A stretch of 64,000 nucleotides of DNA from Nocardioides sp. CER19. Its GTDB lineage: Bacteria; Actinomycetota; Actinomycetes; Propionibacteriales; Nocardioidaceae. The stretch is from positions 597,805 through 661,804 of the forward strand of contig NZ_JARVWS010000004.1 of NCBI RefSeq assembly GCF_029846275.1, given 5' to 3'. The notes under the pieces are model-generated. The model had not been told where the DNA came from and did no database searches. It saw only the letters and a program-made list of their open reading frames with translations. The translations under genes were made by a program, and so were the position numbers. Each line of letters begins with the position of its first letter. Positions within the stretch are counted from its first letter, which is position 1. Positions 16,652 to 25,065 of the stretch are shown here, piece by piece.

Positions 16652-17470
16652 CTACGAAGCCGGAGGCGCGGCGGGAAGGGCGGCGTCGATCTCGCCGTAC
16701 GCCGTCTCGGCGGCCGCCTGCTCGGCCTCCTTCTTCGACCGCCCGACGCCGTTGCCGTAGAGCCGGTCGCCGACCTTCACCTGGGCGGTGAAGGTCTTCA
16801 TGTGGTCGGGGCCCTCGTCGGCGATGACGTACTCGGGCACGCCGAGGCTCCGCTCGGCGGCGAGCTCCTGCAGGGACGTCTTCCAGTCCAGCCCGGCGCC
16901 GAGCGCCGAGGCGGCGTCGATGAGCGGGTCGAAGAGCCGGTGGACGAGCGTCGCGGAGGTCTCGATGCCCCCGGAGAGGTGGACCGCTCCGATGACGGCC
17001 TCGACGGTGTCGGAGACGATCGAGGCCTTCTCGCGGCCACCGGTGGCTTCCTCGCCACGGCCGAGCTTGATGTGGCGGCCGAGCCCGATCGCCCGGCCGA
17101 CCTGGGCGAGCGCCCGGGCGTTGACGACGGCGGCGCGCAGCTTGGCGAGCCGGCCCTCGGACAGGTCCGGGTGCTTCAGGTAGAGCGTCTCGGTGACGAT
17201 GACGCCGAGCACCGAGTCACCCAGGAACTCCAGCCGCTCGTTGGTCGGCAGGCCGCCGTGCTCGTAGGCGTAGGAGCGGTGGGTGAGAGCGCGCTCGAGG
17301 AGCTCGGGGTCCAACGTGGGATCCCCGAGCGCCTCGCGCAGCTCCGGATAGTCCGCGTAGGCGGTCAGTGGACCAGGCCTGTCGACTGGGTCAGAGGACC
17401 TGGCGACGGTCGGCGCGAGCGCCGTACTGGCCGCACTCGCCGCACGCGCGGTGCGGGAGGTGCTTGGCAC
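16652..17470 (-). CDS. rnc: Ribonuclease III (start uncertain)
   Basis: Double-strand RNA endonuclease for rRNA and mRNA processing. The catalytic signature NERLEFLGDSVLGV is preceded by LTHRSYAYEHGG, the second acidic cluster is VSDTVEAVIGAVHL, and a C-terminal dsRNA-binding domain (DWKTSLQELAAERS ... GRSKKEAEQAAAETA) follows. The start is a problem: the family's first helix corresponds to YPELREALGDPTLDPELL, and the nearest canonical codon upstream of it is the GTG at 17470, which overlaps rpmF by 80 bp. A TTG at 17314 (preceded by GGGGA) would remove part of that helix; a non-standard CTG near 17370 is also possible. The coordinates given use the GTG. Operon yceD-rpmF-rnc-mutM. Confidence 0.93.
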   Translation of the reverse strand: MPSTSRTARAASAASTALAPTVARSSDPVDRPGPLTAYADYPELREALGDPTLDPELLERALTHRSYAYEHGGLPTNERLEFLGDSVLGVIVTETLYLKHPDLSEGRLAKLRAAVVNARALAQVGRAIGLGRHIKLGRGEEATGGREKASIVSDTVEAVIGAVHLSGGIETSATLVHRLFDPLIDAASALGAGLDWKTSLQELAAERSLGVPEYVIADEGPDHMKTFTAQVKVGDRLYGNGVGRSKKEAEQAAAETAYGEIDAALPAAPPAS

Positions 17471-17576
17471 CGCACGCCGGGTTGGCGCAGGTGACCAGGG
17501 TCGGCGCCACGGCCTTCCAGGCCGAGCGACGGTGGCGCGTGTTGCTGCGCGACATCTTCCGCTTCGGGACAGCCAC
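17391..17576 (-). CDS. rpmF: 50S ribosomal protein L32 (zinc-binding form)
   Basis: 61 aa, starting AVPKRKMSRSNTRHRRSAWKA, the family hallmark. GTG start after AGGAGAG. Four cysteines form a zinc ribbon, CANPAC...CGEC; the first pair is spaced CX4C rather than the more familiar CX2C. It sits between yceD and rnc, the standard order, and is preceded by a terminator-like hairpin in the yceD-rpmF gap. Confidence 0.97.
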   Translation of the reverse strand: MAVPKRKMSRSNTRHRRSAWKAVAPTLVTCANPACGAKHLPHRACGECGQYGARADRRQVL

Positions 17577-17599
17577 TTTTCTCTCCTCTAACTGCGTAC

Positions 17600-17643
17600 A
17601 AAAAAGTCGTCTGCCCGCCAGCCGCGGTGACGCGGCGGGTCAG
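17600..17643 (-). terminator. Terminator-like hairpin with U-tract between yceD and rpmF (possible attenuator)
   Basis: On the minus strand CCCGCCGCG, loop TCAC, then CGC-GGCT-GGCGGG pairs with a four-base bulge, followed after a few bases by a run of six T. It ends about 24 bp before the rpmF GTG. It would reduce read-through from yceD into rpmF-rnc-mutM, or act as an attenuator. Confidence 0.55.
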
Positions 17644-17681
17644 GCAACCTGGCAATCCTACGAGACCCGCAGGCCCCAGTG

Positions 17682-18239
17682 TTATTCCTGAGCGTCCTTG
17701 AGCCCGGACAGGCCCGCCCACCGCGGGTCGATCGCCGCCTCGTGGCTGTGGTCGGGGTCGTCGGCCAGCCGCGCACCGCACTCGGGGCACAGGCCCGGGC
17801 AGTCGTCCTGGCACAGCGGCTGGAAGGGCAGGGCGAGGACGACCGCGTCGCGGAGCACCGGCTCGAGGTCGAGCAGGTCGCCGTCGAGCATGCTGACGTC
17901 GTCATCGCCCTCCTCCTCGACCGAGGCCGCGTCACGGGTGTCGTCGTAGAGGTAGAGCTCCTGGAAGGTCACGTCGACCTCGTCGGTGATCGGCTCGAGG
18001 CATCGCACGCACTCGCCCTCGAGTGCGGCGTGCGCCTCGCCCGTGACGAGTACGCCGTCCATGACGGCCTCGAGGCGCAGGTCGAGCTCGACCGGCGTAC
18101 CGGCGGGGACGCTGAGGACTTCGATACCGAGGTCGGCCGGTGCGGGGGCGCTCCGGGTGAGCTCTCGCTGCGATCCGGGGCGGCGGCCGAGGTCGCGGGT
18201 GTCCAGGACGAGGGGAGCTCGAGGGTCCAGGCTGGTCAC
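17682..18239 (-). CDS. yceD: YceD/DUF177 family protein
   Basis: 185-aa protein of the DUF177 family, which nearly always precedes rpmF. In plants and E. coli relatives are tied to 23S rRNA accumulation; mechanism unknown. Both cysteine motifs are present: CVRCLEPITDEV in the middle and CQDDCPGLCPECGARL near the end, a likely metal site. The GTG at 18239 (VTSLDPRAPLVL) is favoured over a GTG nine bases upstream because GGAAG precedes it at normal distance. A -35/-10 pair is visible upstream at 18285-18312. Confidence 0.9.
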   Translation of the reverse strand: MTSLDPRAPLVLDTRDLGRRPGSQRELTRSAPAPADLGIEVLSVPAGTPVELDLRLEAVMDGVLVTGEAHAALEGECVRCLEPITDEVDVTFQELYLYDDTRDAASVEEEGDDDVSMLDGDLLDLEPVLRDAVVLALPFQPLCQDDCPGLCPECGARLADDPDHSHEAAIDPRWAGLSGLKDAQE

Positions 18240-18284
18240 GGGGATCACTTCCGGCGTCGAGCAGTGCACATACAGATCACGGCG

Positions 18285-18312
18285 ATGCTAGCCGCCCTCC
18301 GGGCGAGGACAA
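18285..18312 (-). promoter_or_regulatory. Putative sigma-70-type promoter of the yceD-rpmF-rnc-mutM operon
   Basis: Minus strand TTGTCC (18307-18312), 16-bp spacer, TAGCAT (18285-18290), about 45 bp before the yceD start. The rest of the divergent region up to 18435 contains three near-copies of GCCGATGYCCG and a TAGGGT box that could serve the yfhO-like gene. Confidence 0.45.
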
Positions 18313-18435
18313 AGCCGATGCCCGCCCGACGCCCGGGCCGATGTCCGGCCGGGCCGATGTCCGCCCGTCGAGGCCGCCCCTCGCGTGCCCAGCCAGCAAC
18401 TAGGGTGCTCGGGCAGACGAGAACAGAGGTGATGT

Positions 18436-21237
18436 GTGGCCAGGGACAAGCGCGCCGACCGACTGACGACTCTCGCGGGCGCGATCCTCGCCGTCGGTTT
18501 CCTGGCCGTGATCCTCGGCCCTGCGCTCCTCGGCCGGGGCGTCCTGCTCGACGTCGGCCTCCTGACCCGCTACCTCCCGTTCGGGGCCGGCGGCGTGCAC
18601 ACGGGGGCCATCTGGTGCCGGAGCGACACCATCGACGGCGTCCTGCCCGCGCTCGCGCAGATCCGGGCGGGCGTCCACAGCGGCGACCTCCCGACGTGGG
18701 CGCCGTGGGAGACGGGCGGCGCCCCGCTCGCGTCGCAGCCGCAGAACAACTTCCTGAACCCGACGATCTGGCCGTACCTGCTGCTGCCGATCTGGCTGGC
18801 ACCGGCGTTCTCGACGCTGCTGCAGATGGTCGCGGGCATCGTCGGGATGGTCGCCTTCCTCGGGCGCTGGGGCGTCTCCCGGGGCGCCGCGCTCGTCGCC
18901 GGCGTCGCGTTCGTCGCCTCGGGCTTCATGATCATGTGGCACGGCTGGCCGCACGTCGCCGTCGCCTGCTTCATCCCGGCCCTGTTCTGGGCGGTGGAGC
19001 GATCCGTCGCCCAGCCGTCGCCGCGCAGCATCGCGTGGCTAGGGCTGGTGATCGCCTGCATGCTCCTGGGCGGCTTCCCGTCCGTGACGCTCTACGCGCT
19101 CACCGGTGCCGCCGTCTACGCGCTCGCGCGACTGGTCGCCGAGGGTCGTCGCCGCGGCGTACGGCACGCCGTGCTGGGCGCGCTCACCTCGGGAGCCGGG
19201 GTGGTGCTCGGCGCGCTGCTGTCGGCCGTGCAGATGCTCCCGTTCGTCCGGGAGCTCGGGACCGTCGGCCTCGACACCCGCGACTTCAGCAACTCCCACC
19301 TCCCGGCCTCGTCCCTCCTCACGACGCTGGCACCCGGCGCATTCGGCACGTGCACCGACGGCCACATGTTCGGCGAGCGGAACGCGGTCGAGATGATCGC
19401 GTTCGCGGGTGCCGCCGTGCTCGTCCTCGCCGTGTTCGCGTTGGTCGCCCGGCCCCGCACCGACACGCCGTCACGTCCCCGCTGGATCCTGGCCGCGATC
19501 CTGGTCGTGGCGGGAGCCGCGATCTGGACCGGAGGCATCGCCTTCGACGTGCTGAAGCATCTGCCCTACTTCAAGAGCAACATGATCGGCCGGGCCACCT
19601 CGTTGACCGGCTTCCTGCTGGCCGCCCTCGCCGGTTTCGGGCTCGACCGCCTCCTGCACCCGTCGACGCCGCCCGACGAGGAACGAACGGCCGAGGACGC
19701 AGTGGCGGACGGACGGCGCCGTCACCTCCGGGTGGTCGGCGCAGTGGTCGGCGCAGTGGTCGTCGTCGCCGCGGGCCTCGTCGCCTGGTGGGCCTGGGCC
19801 GAGGCCCGCACGGCCGCCCGCGAGGCCCACTCGCTCGGCGCGTTGATGCAGGCGGTCCACCTCCCGCTGGTGGCACTGGCCCTCGCGATCGTCGGCGTCG
19901 TCGCGGCGGCCCTCCTGCGGGGCCGGCTGCGGCTGCTCGTCACGGCGTGCGTGGCCGTGCTGCTCGTCGCGCAGAGCACCGCCTTCGCCCACCGGGAGCT
20001 GCCTCTGAGCTCGCGGGACGACTTCTACCCCATCACCGACACCCACCGCTTCCTGCAGGACAACCTGGACGGCTACCGCTACGCCGCCCAGGGCAGGGAG
20101 ATGTATGTGGCGACGTCGGACTACTACCGGCTCCGCACGCCCGTGGGACACCAGTTCACCCAGCCGGGCTGGGCCGACCTGATCAAGACCGTCGACCCGG
20201 ACGCCATGCCGACGCCGACGTTCAGCATGTTCAACCGCCTGCCCGACGCGGGCGGCAACCCGATCCTCGACCAGCTCTCGGTGCGCTACTGGGTGACCGA
20301 CCCGTCCTACGTTCCGGGGCGCTCCGTGGCGAGCGACGGCGCCGACGCCACGGGGCCGGAGGTCACCCTCGACGCCGGGGCCGTCGCGCACTGCACCGTG
20401 CCGGGCGGCGCGATCGCCGGCGTGCAGGTCGAGCTCACCGCCGACCACCCGGTCAACACCTACCGCGCCGCCCGCCTGCACGTCCGGGTCAGCGACGCCG
20501 AGGGCACCACGAAGGGTGCCCGGGCGATCGCGACGCGACTCCGGTCCGGCCCGCAGCGGGTCGCGCTCGAGTCCAGCCCGCCGGAGACCGACAGCCCCCG
20601 TCGCGTCGACGTCTGGTTCACGGGTCTGCGCACCCCGGTCAGCCTCGCCGGGACCGCTGCAGGCGGGATCAGCTGCGAGGCGGTCCGGCCCTCCCAGCAC
20701 ATGACGCTCGTCCAGGCGACCCCCGGCGCGAACGTGTACGAGAGGCCGAACGCGCTCCCCCGCATCCGGTGGGCGAGCCGGAGCGAGATCGTGACCGACC
20801 GGCTCGAGCGCCTCAAGCGGATGGCGGCCGGGCTTCCCCGCGACACGGTCCTGCTCGAGCAGGAGGACGCGCAGGCCGCCACCGGGGCTCCGGCCGACGT
20901 CCACGTGGTCGCCGACGACCCGGAGCGGATCAGCGCCGACGTCAAGGCCTCCGGGCTCGGCTACCTCGTCGTCGGTGACGCCATCGTGCGGGCCGGCTGG
21001 ACGGCGTACGTCGACGGACGAGCGACCCCGATCCTGCAGGCCAACCACGCCTTCGGGGCCGTGGCCGTGCCGGCGGGCGAGCACCGCGTCGAGCTCCGCT
21101 ACACGGCTCCCGGCCTCCGGACGGGCATGATCATCAGCATCATCGCCCTGCTGCTCACCCTCGCGCTCCTCCTCGTGCCGGCACTGGTCTCGACCCGATC
21201 TCGCGCACGAGCGGCGGCGCGCCGCCGCGAGCAGTAG
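18436..21237 (+). CDS. YfhO-family large membrane protein, first tandem copy
   Basis: 933 aa with about 12 hydrophobic segments in the first 550 residues, a large extracytoplasmic domain (about 555-880) and a last TM helix (IISIIALLLTLALLLVPALV). The family fingerprint is the N-terminal IWCRSDTIDGVLPALAQIR and QPQNNFLNPTIWPYLLLP. In Bacillus, YfhO-type proteins work in lipoteichoic-acid glycosylation as GT-C-like enzymes using polyprenyl-phosphate sugars; an analogous surface-glycan role is inferred. GTG start after AGAGGTGAT. Followed after 12 bp by a paralog and then a polyprenyl-phosphate GT2, which could supply its donor. Confidence 0.82.
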   Translation: MARDKRADRLTTLAGAILAVGFLAVILGPALLGRGVLLDVGLLTRYLPFGAGGVHTGAIWCRSDTIDGVLPALAQIRAGVHSGDLPTWAPWETGGAPLASQPQNNFLNPTIWPYLLLPIWLAPAFSTLLQMVAGIVGMVAFLGRWGVSRGAALVAGVAFVASGFMIMWHGWPHVAVACFIPALFWAVERSVAQPSPRSIAWLGLVIACMLLGGFPSVTLYALTGAAVYALARLVAEGRRRGVRHAVLGALTSGAGVVLGALLSAVQMLPFVRELGTVGLDTRDFSNSHLPASSLLTTLAPGAFGTCTDGHMFGERNAVEMIAFAGAAVLVLAVFALVARPRTDTPSRPRWILAAILVVAGAAIWTGGIAFDVLKHLPYFKSNMIGRATSLTGFLLAALAGFGLDRLLHPSTPPDEERTAEDAVADGRRRHLRVVGAVVGAVVVVAAGLVAWWAWAEARTAAREAHSLGALMQAVHLPLVALALAIVGVVAAALLRGRLRLLVTACVAVLLVAQSTAFAHRELPLSSRDDFYPITDTHRFLQDNLDGYRYAAQGREMYVATSDYYRLRTPVGHQFTQPGWADLIKTVDPDAMPTPTFSMFNRLPDAGGNPILDQLSVRYWVTDPSYVPGRSVASDGADATGPEVTLDAGAVAHCTVPGGAIAGVQVELTADHPVNTYRAARLHVRVSDAEGTTKGARAIATRLRSGPQRVALESSPPETDSPRRVDVWFTGLRTPVSLAGTAAGGISCEAVRPSQHMTLVQATPGANVYERPNALPRIRWASRSEIVTDRLERLKRMAAGLPRDTVLLEQEDAQAATGAPADVHVVADDPERISADVKASGLGYLVVGDAIVRAGWTAYVDGRATPILQANHAFGAVAVPAGEHRVELRYTAPGLRTGMIISIIALLLTLALLLVPALVSTRSRARAAARRREQ

Positions 21238-21249
21238 ACGGGCGCCGGC

Positions 21250-24009
21250 ATGCGACCAGCAGAACGTGTCTCCCAGGTCGTCGTCGGTCTCCTCGCGGCG
21301 GCGTACGTCGCCATCACGCTCGGGCCGGCGCTGCTCGGACGGGGCGTGCTCGCGGACGTGGGCCTCCTCACCCAGTTCCCGCCGTTCAACAGCGACCACG
21401 TCTCGACGAATGCGATCTGGTGCCGCTCCGACACGATCGACGGCGTCCTGCCCGCCATGGCCCAGATCCGGGACGGGCTCGCGCACGGGGAGATCGCGAC
21501 CTGGACGCCGTTCGAGGCCGGGGGCGCCCCGCTGGCCGCCATGCCGCAGAACAACGTCCTCAACCCGACGGTCTGGCCGTTCCTCCTCCTGCCGACGTGG
21601 TACGCCCCGGCGCTCGCCGCGCTGCTGCGGACCGTCGTGGCGGTCGTGGGCATGGTGGCGTTCCTCGGCCGGTTCGGGGTGAGCCGTGCCGCCGGCGCCG
21701 TCGCGGGCCTCGCCTTCGCGGCGTCGGGCTTCATGGTGATGTGGAACAACTGGCCGCACGTCGTCGTCGGCTCCTTCATCCCGCTGCTGTTCTGGGCGGT
21801 CGACCGGGCCGCGACCCAGCCGTCGCCGCGGAGCGTGGCGTGGCTGGGGCTCGTCGTGGGGTGTCTGCTCCTGGGCGGGTTCCCCGCCGTCGCGATGTTC
21901 GCGCTGACAGCCGCGGGCGTCTTCGCCGTTGCCCGCCTGGTCGTGGTGCAGCGTCCGCACGGCACCGGCGCGGCGGCGCGGGGCGCGCTGGTGGCGGGGC
22001 TGGGGGTCGTGCTCGGCGGCGCCCTCTCGGCGGTCCAGCTGCTGCCGTTCGTCAGTGACATCGGCGACGTCGCCCTCGGGAGCCGCGACTTCGTCGGCGC
22101 GCACCTGCCGTGGGTGCACTTCGTGACGACGGTGGCGCCCGGGACGTTCGGGACCTGCGCGGGAGGCGAGCGCTTCGGCGCGAAGAGCGTCATCGAGGCG
22201 ACCGTCTTCGCCGGCGCCGCGGTGGTGGTCCTGGCGCTCTACGCCGTCACGGCCCGTCCGTCCCGCGGCTGGCGCGCCCCGCGCTGGGCGCTGGCCGGGA
22301 TCCTCCTCGTCGCGCTGCTCGCGGTCTGGCAGGGCGGGGTCGTGCTGTGGCTGCTGCAGAAGCTGCCGTTCTACTCGAGCAACTCGATCGGACGGGCGAC
22401 GTCGGTCACCGGCTTCCTCCTCGCCGCGCTCGCGGGGGTCGGGCTCGACCGGCTCCTCAGGGCCGGCAGCCCGTCCGACGACCCGTCGCCTCGACGGCGC
22501 GCGGGTCTCCGCGGTCGGCGCTGGCAGCTCTACGTCGTGGTCGTCGCCGCGGCGGCCGTCGGCCTCGCCTGGTCGGCGTGGTCCACCGCTCGGGCCCTCG
22601 CGGTCGACCAGGGCATCACCGACCTCTTCGACGACGCGCTCCGCCTGCCGGCCGTGCTGCTGGCCCTCGCGGTGGTCGCGCTGGTCGCCGCGATCTGCGC
22701 CCCGCCCGCGGTGAGACCGATCGCGGCGCTGGGCCTCGCCGCGCTCGTCGTCGCGCAGAGCACCGTGTTCGCGCACACGATGCTGCCGCTCAGCTCGCGC
22801 ACCGACTTCTACCCGGAGACGCCGACGCACCGGTTCCTCCAGACCCACCTCGGTCACGAGCGCTACGCCTCCTCGGCGACCGTCCTCTACCCGGCGACCT
22901 CCGACTTCTACGGGCTGCGCACCCCGGTGGGACACGAGTTCACCCGCCCGACGTGGCGCGAGCTCCTCGAGGACGTCGACCCCCACGCGATGGTGACGCG
23001 CACCTACAGCGTCTTCCACCGGGTGACCGGGGTCGCCGACCAGCCGGTGCTGGACGCGCTCGCGGTGCGCTACTGGGTCACCGACCCGGGTGCGGTGTCC
23101 GGCACGGTGGTGCACCTCCCGGGCACCAGGTCGCGGGCCACGCTCGCCGCCTCCCCCGACGCCCACGTCTCCTGCGAGGTTCCCGCCGGGCGCCTCCGCG
23201 GGGTCGTGGTCACCCTGCCCACAGGTCTCCCGCTCCCCACCGGCGAGGTCGCACGCGTGCACGTGCGGCTGCACGGCGCGTCGGGAGTGGTCGACGGGGC
23301 GCGGGCGATCCCTCGAGCGCTCGGCCGCGGCCCGATGCGGGTCGCGCTGCCCGCCGACCTCGACCTCCCTGCCCGTGGCCGGGCGGAGCTGTGGTTCACC
23401 GGCGTGGCCACGCCGGTCGAGCTCGGGGGCACCCGCGACGGGTCGGTCCGCTGCGGGGTCATCCGCCCGGACGACGGCCTGCGGCTCGTCGACGCGGCGC
23501 CCGGCGCGCTGGTGTACGAGCGGCCGCACCCGCTTCCCCGCATCAGGTGGGCCGGCACGAGCCGGGTCGTCGCCGACCCGGCCGATCGGCTGCGCGAGCT
23601 CGCGGCCGGCGTACCGCGGGGGATGGTGCTCCTCGACAGCGACCGCACACCGCCGGCGAGCGGCGGCTCCGCCCGGGTCGACGTCGTCCAGGACGACCCG
23701 GGACGGATCACCGCCGACGTCACCGCCCGCGGCGCCGGCTACCTCGTCGTCGCCGACGCCATCGCCCGCAACGGCTGGACGGCGTCGGTCGACGGTGAGC
23801 CCGCCGCCCTCGTCCCCGGCGACCACGGCATGGCCGCCGTCCCGGTGCCGGACGGGACGCACCGTGTCGCCCTCCGCTACCGGGCGCCCGGACTGCGCGT
23901 CGGGTCCGTCATCAGCGGCGTGGCCGCCGTCGTCACCGTGGTCCTGTTCGTCGTCGGCGGCAGGCGCCGCCGTGTCCGCCCCGCCGACCCGGTCGGGCCG
24001 GCCGATTAG
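21250..24009 (+). CDS. YfhO-family large membrane protein, second tandem copy
   Basis: 919 aa, paralogous along its whole length to the protein at 18436-21237: both have the LGPALLGRGVL, IWCRSDTIDGVLPA and GGAPLA...PQNN blocks, the SNMIGRATSLTGF / SNSIGRATSVTGF pair, and the same C-terminal extracytoplasmic domain and TM. Clear tandem duplication followed by divergence, so the two may use different acceptors or act as a pair. ATG start 12 bp after the first copy; downstream is the GT2 gene. Confidence 0.82.
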   Translation: MRPAERVSQVVVGLLAAAYVAITLGPALLGRGVLADVGLLTQFPPFNSDHVSTNAIWCRSDTIDGVLPAMAQIRDGLAHGEIATWTPFEAGGAPLAAMPQNNVLNPTVWPFLLLPTWYAPALAALLRTVVAVVGMVAFLGRFGVSRAAGAVAGLAFAASGFMVMWNNWPHVVVGSFIPLLFWAVDRAATQPSPRSVAWLGLVVGCLLLGGFPAVAMFALTAAGVFAVARLVVVQRPHGTGAAARGALVAGLGVVLGGALSAVQLLPFVSDIGDVALGSRDFVGAHLPWVHFVTTVAPGTFGTCAGGERFGAKSVIEATVFAGAAVVVLALYAVTARPSRGWRAPRWALAGILLVALLAVWQGGVVLWLLQKLPFYSSNSIGRATSVTGFLLAALAGVGLDRLLRAGSPSDDPSPRRRAGLRGRRWQLYVVVVAAAAVGLAWSAWSTARALAVDQGITDLFDDALRLPAVLLALAVVALVAAICAPPAVRPIAALGLAALVVAQSTVFAHTMLPLSSRTDFYPETPTHRFLQTHLGHERYASSATVLYPATSDFYGLRTPVGHEFTRPTWRELLEDVDPHAMVTRTYSVFHRVTGVADQPVLDALAVRYWVTDPGAVSGTVVHLPGTRSRATLAASPDAHVSCEVPAGRLRGVVVTLPTGLPLPTGEVARVHVRLHGASGVVDGARAIPRALGRGPMRVALPADLDLPARGRAELWFTGVATPVELGGTRDGSVRCGVIRPDDGLRLVDAAPGALVYERPHPLPRIRWAGTSRVVADPADRLRELAAGVPRGMVLLDSDRTPPASGGSARVDVVQDDPGRITADVTARGAGYLVVADAIARNGWTASVDGEPAALVPGDHGMAAVPVPDGTHRVALRYRAPGLRVGSVISGVAAVVTVVLFVVGGRRRRVRPADPVGPAD

Positions 24010-24048
24010 TATCGACCCAACCTCCGCCCCCACCAGAACGAGGACTCC

Positions 24049-25065
24049 GTGCGTCTTGTCGTCCAGATCCCCTGCTTGAACGAGGAAGAGACCCTTCCCG
24101 CGGTCCTGGAGTCGATCCCGACCCAGATCCCGGGCATCGACGACATCATCGTGCTCGTCGTCGACGACGGGTGCACGGACCGGACGGTCGAGGTCGCCCG
24201 GGCCCACGGCGTGACCGAGTTCGTCCACCACGCCCGCAACCAGGGGCTGGGCCGCTCGTTCCACGACGGCGTCGTGCGCGCGCTCGAGCTGGGGGCCGAC
24301 ATCGTCGTCAACACCGACGGCGACAACCAGTACCCCCAGGACCGGATCACCGACCTGGTCCAGCCGATCGTCCGCGGCGCGGCCGACATCGTCATCGCCG
24401 ACCGGCAGGTCGCCCTCGTCGAGCACTTCTCACCCCTGAAGAAGTCGCTGCAGCGGGTCGGGAGCGCTGTCGTCAACAAGGCCGCCGGGACCGCCCTCCC
24501 GGACGCGGCCAGCGGCTTCCGCGCCTACTCGCGCGAGAGCCTGATGATGCTCAACACGATCACGCGCTTCAGCTATTGCATGGAGACGATCATCCAGGCG
24601 GGCAACAAGCAGCTGAAGATCGAGAGCATCCCGGTCGAGACCAACGCCAAGACCCGCGAGTCACGGCTGTTCAAGTCGATGCCGGAGCACATCCTGAAGT
24701 CGGCCGCGGCGATCATCCGCTCGTTCATGATGTACAAGCCCTACGTCATCTTCGCGTGGCTCACCCTGCTGTTCGGGATCCTCGGGCTGATCCCGTTCGC
24801 CCGCTACGGCGTGCTGTGGCTCGACGACCGTCAGGGCGGTCACCTGCAGTCGCTGCTGCTCGGCGCGCTGATGTTCATCATCGCGTTCATGAGCCTCATG
24901 CTGGGCGTCGTCGCCGACCTGATCCGGACCAACCGGATCCTCATCGAGGACAACCTCGAGCACACCAAGCGGGCGCGCTTCGGGAAGTCCGGGACCGAGA
25001 TCCTCCGCGATCAGTCGTCGCGGCCGGAGTTCGACTGGCCCAAGGTCGACACCGGCTTGCGCTGA
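24049..25065 (+). CDS. Membrane-anchored GT2 glycosyltransferase, polyprenyl-phosphate sugar synthase type
   Basis: 338 aa. GT-A domain of the dolichol-phosphate-mannose synthase / GtrB group: VVQIPCLNEEETLPAVL, VLVVDDGCTDRT, and the metal-binding region NTDGDNQYPQDRI. Two TM helices follow (about residues 228-250 and 270-295) before a short cytosolic tail. It should move a sugar from a nucleotide donor to undecaprenyl or decaprenyl phosphate on the inner face; the sugar would then be flipped and used by YfhO-like proteins. GTG start after ACGAGGA. Its 3' end overlaps the convergent flippase-like gene by 55 bp. Confidence 0.88.
   Translation: MRLVVQIPCLNEEETLPAVLESIPTQIPGIDDIIVLVVDDGCTDRTVEVARAHGVTEFVHHARNQGLGRSFHDGVVRALELGADIVVNTDGDNQYPQDRITDLVQPIVRGAADIVIADRQVALVEHFSPLKKSLQRVGSAVVNKAAGTALPDAASGFRAYSRESLMMLNTITRFSYCMETIIQAGNKQLKIESIPVETNAKTRESRLFKSMPEHILKSAAAIIRSFMMYKPYVIFAWLTLLFGILGLIPFARYGVLWLDDRQGGHLQSLLLGALMFIIAFMSLMLGVVADLIRTNRILIEDNLEHTKRARFGKSGTEILRDQSSRPEFDWPKVDTGLR

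Noticed and set aside
19471..24426. 1651-codon open frame on the minus strand
   Set aside because: Antisense shadow of the two YfhO-like genes and of the start of the GT2 gene; low-complexity Arg/Asp/Gly composition and no domain.
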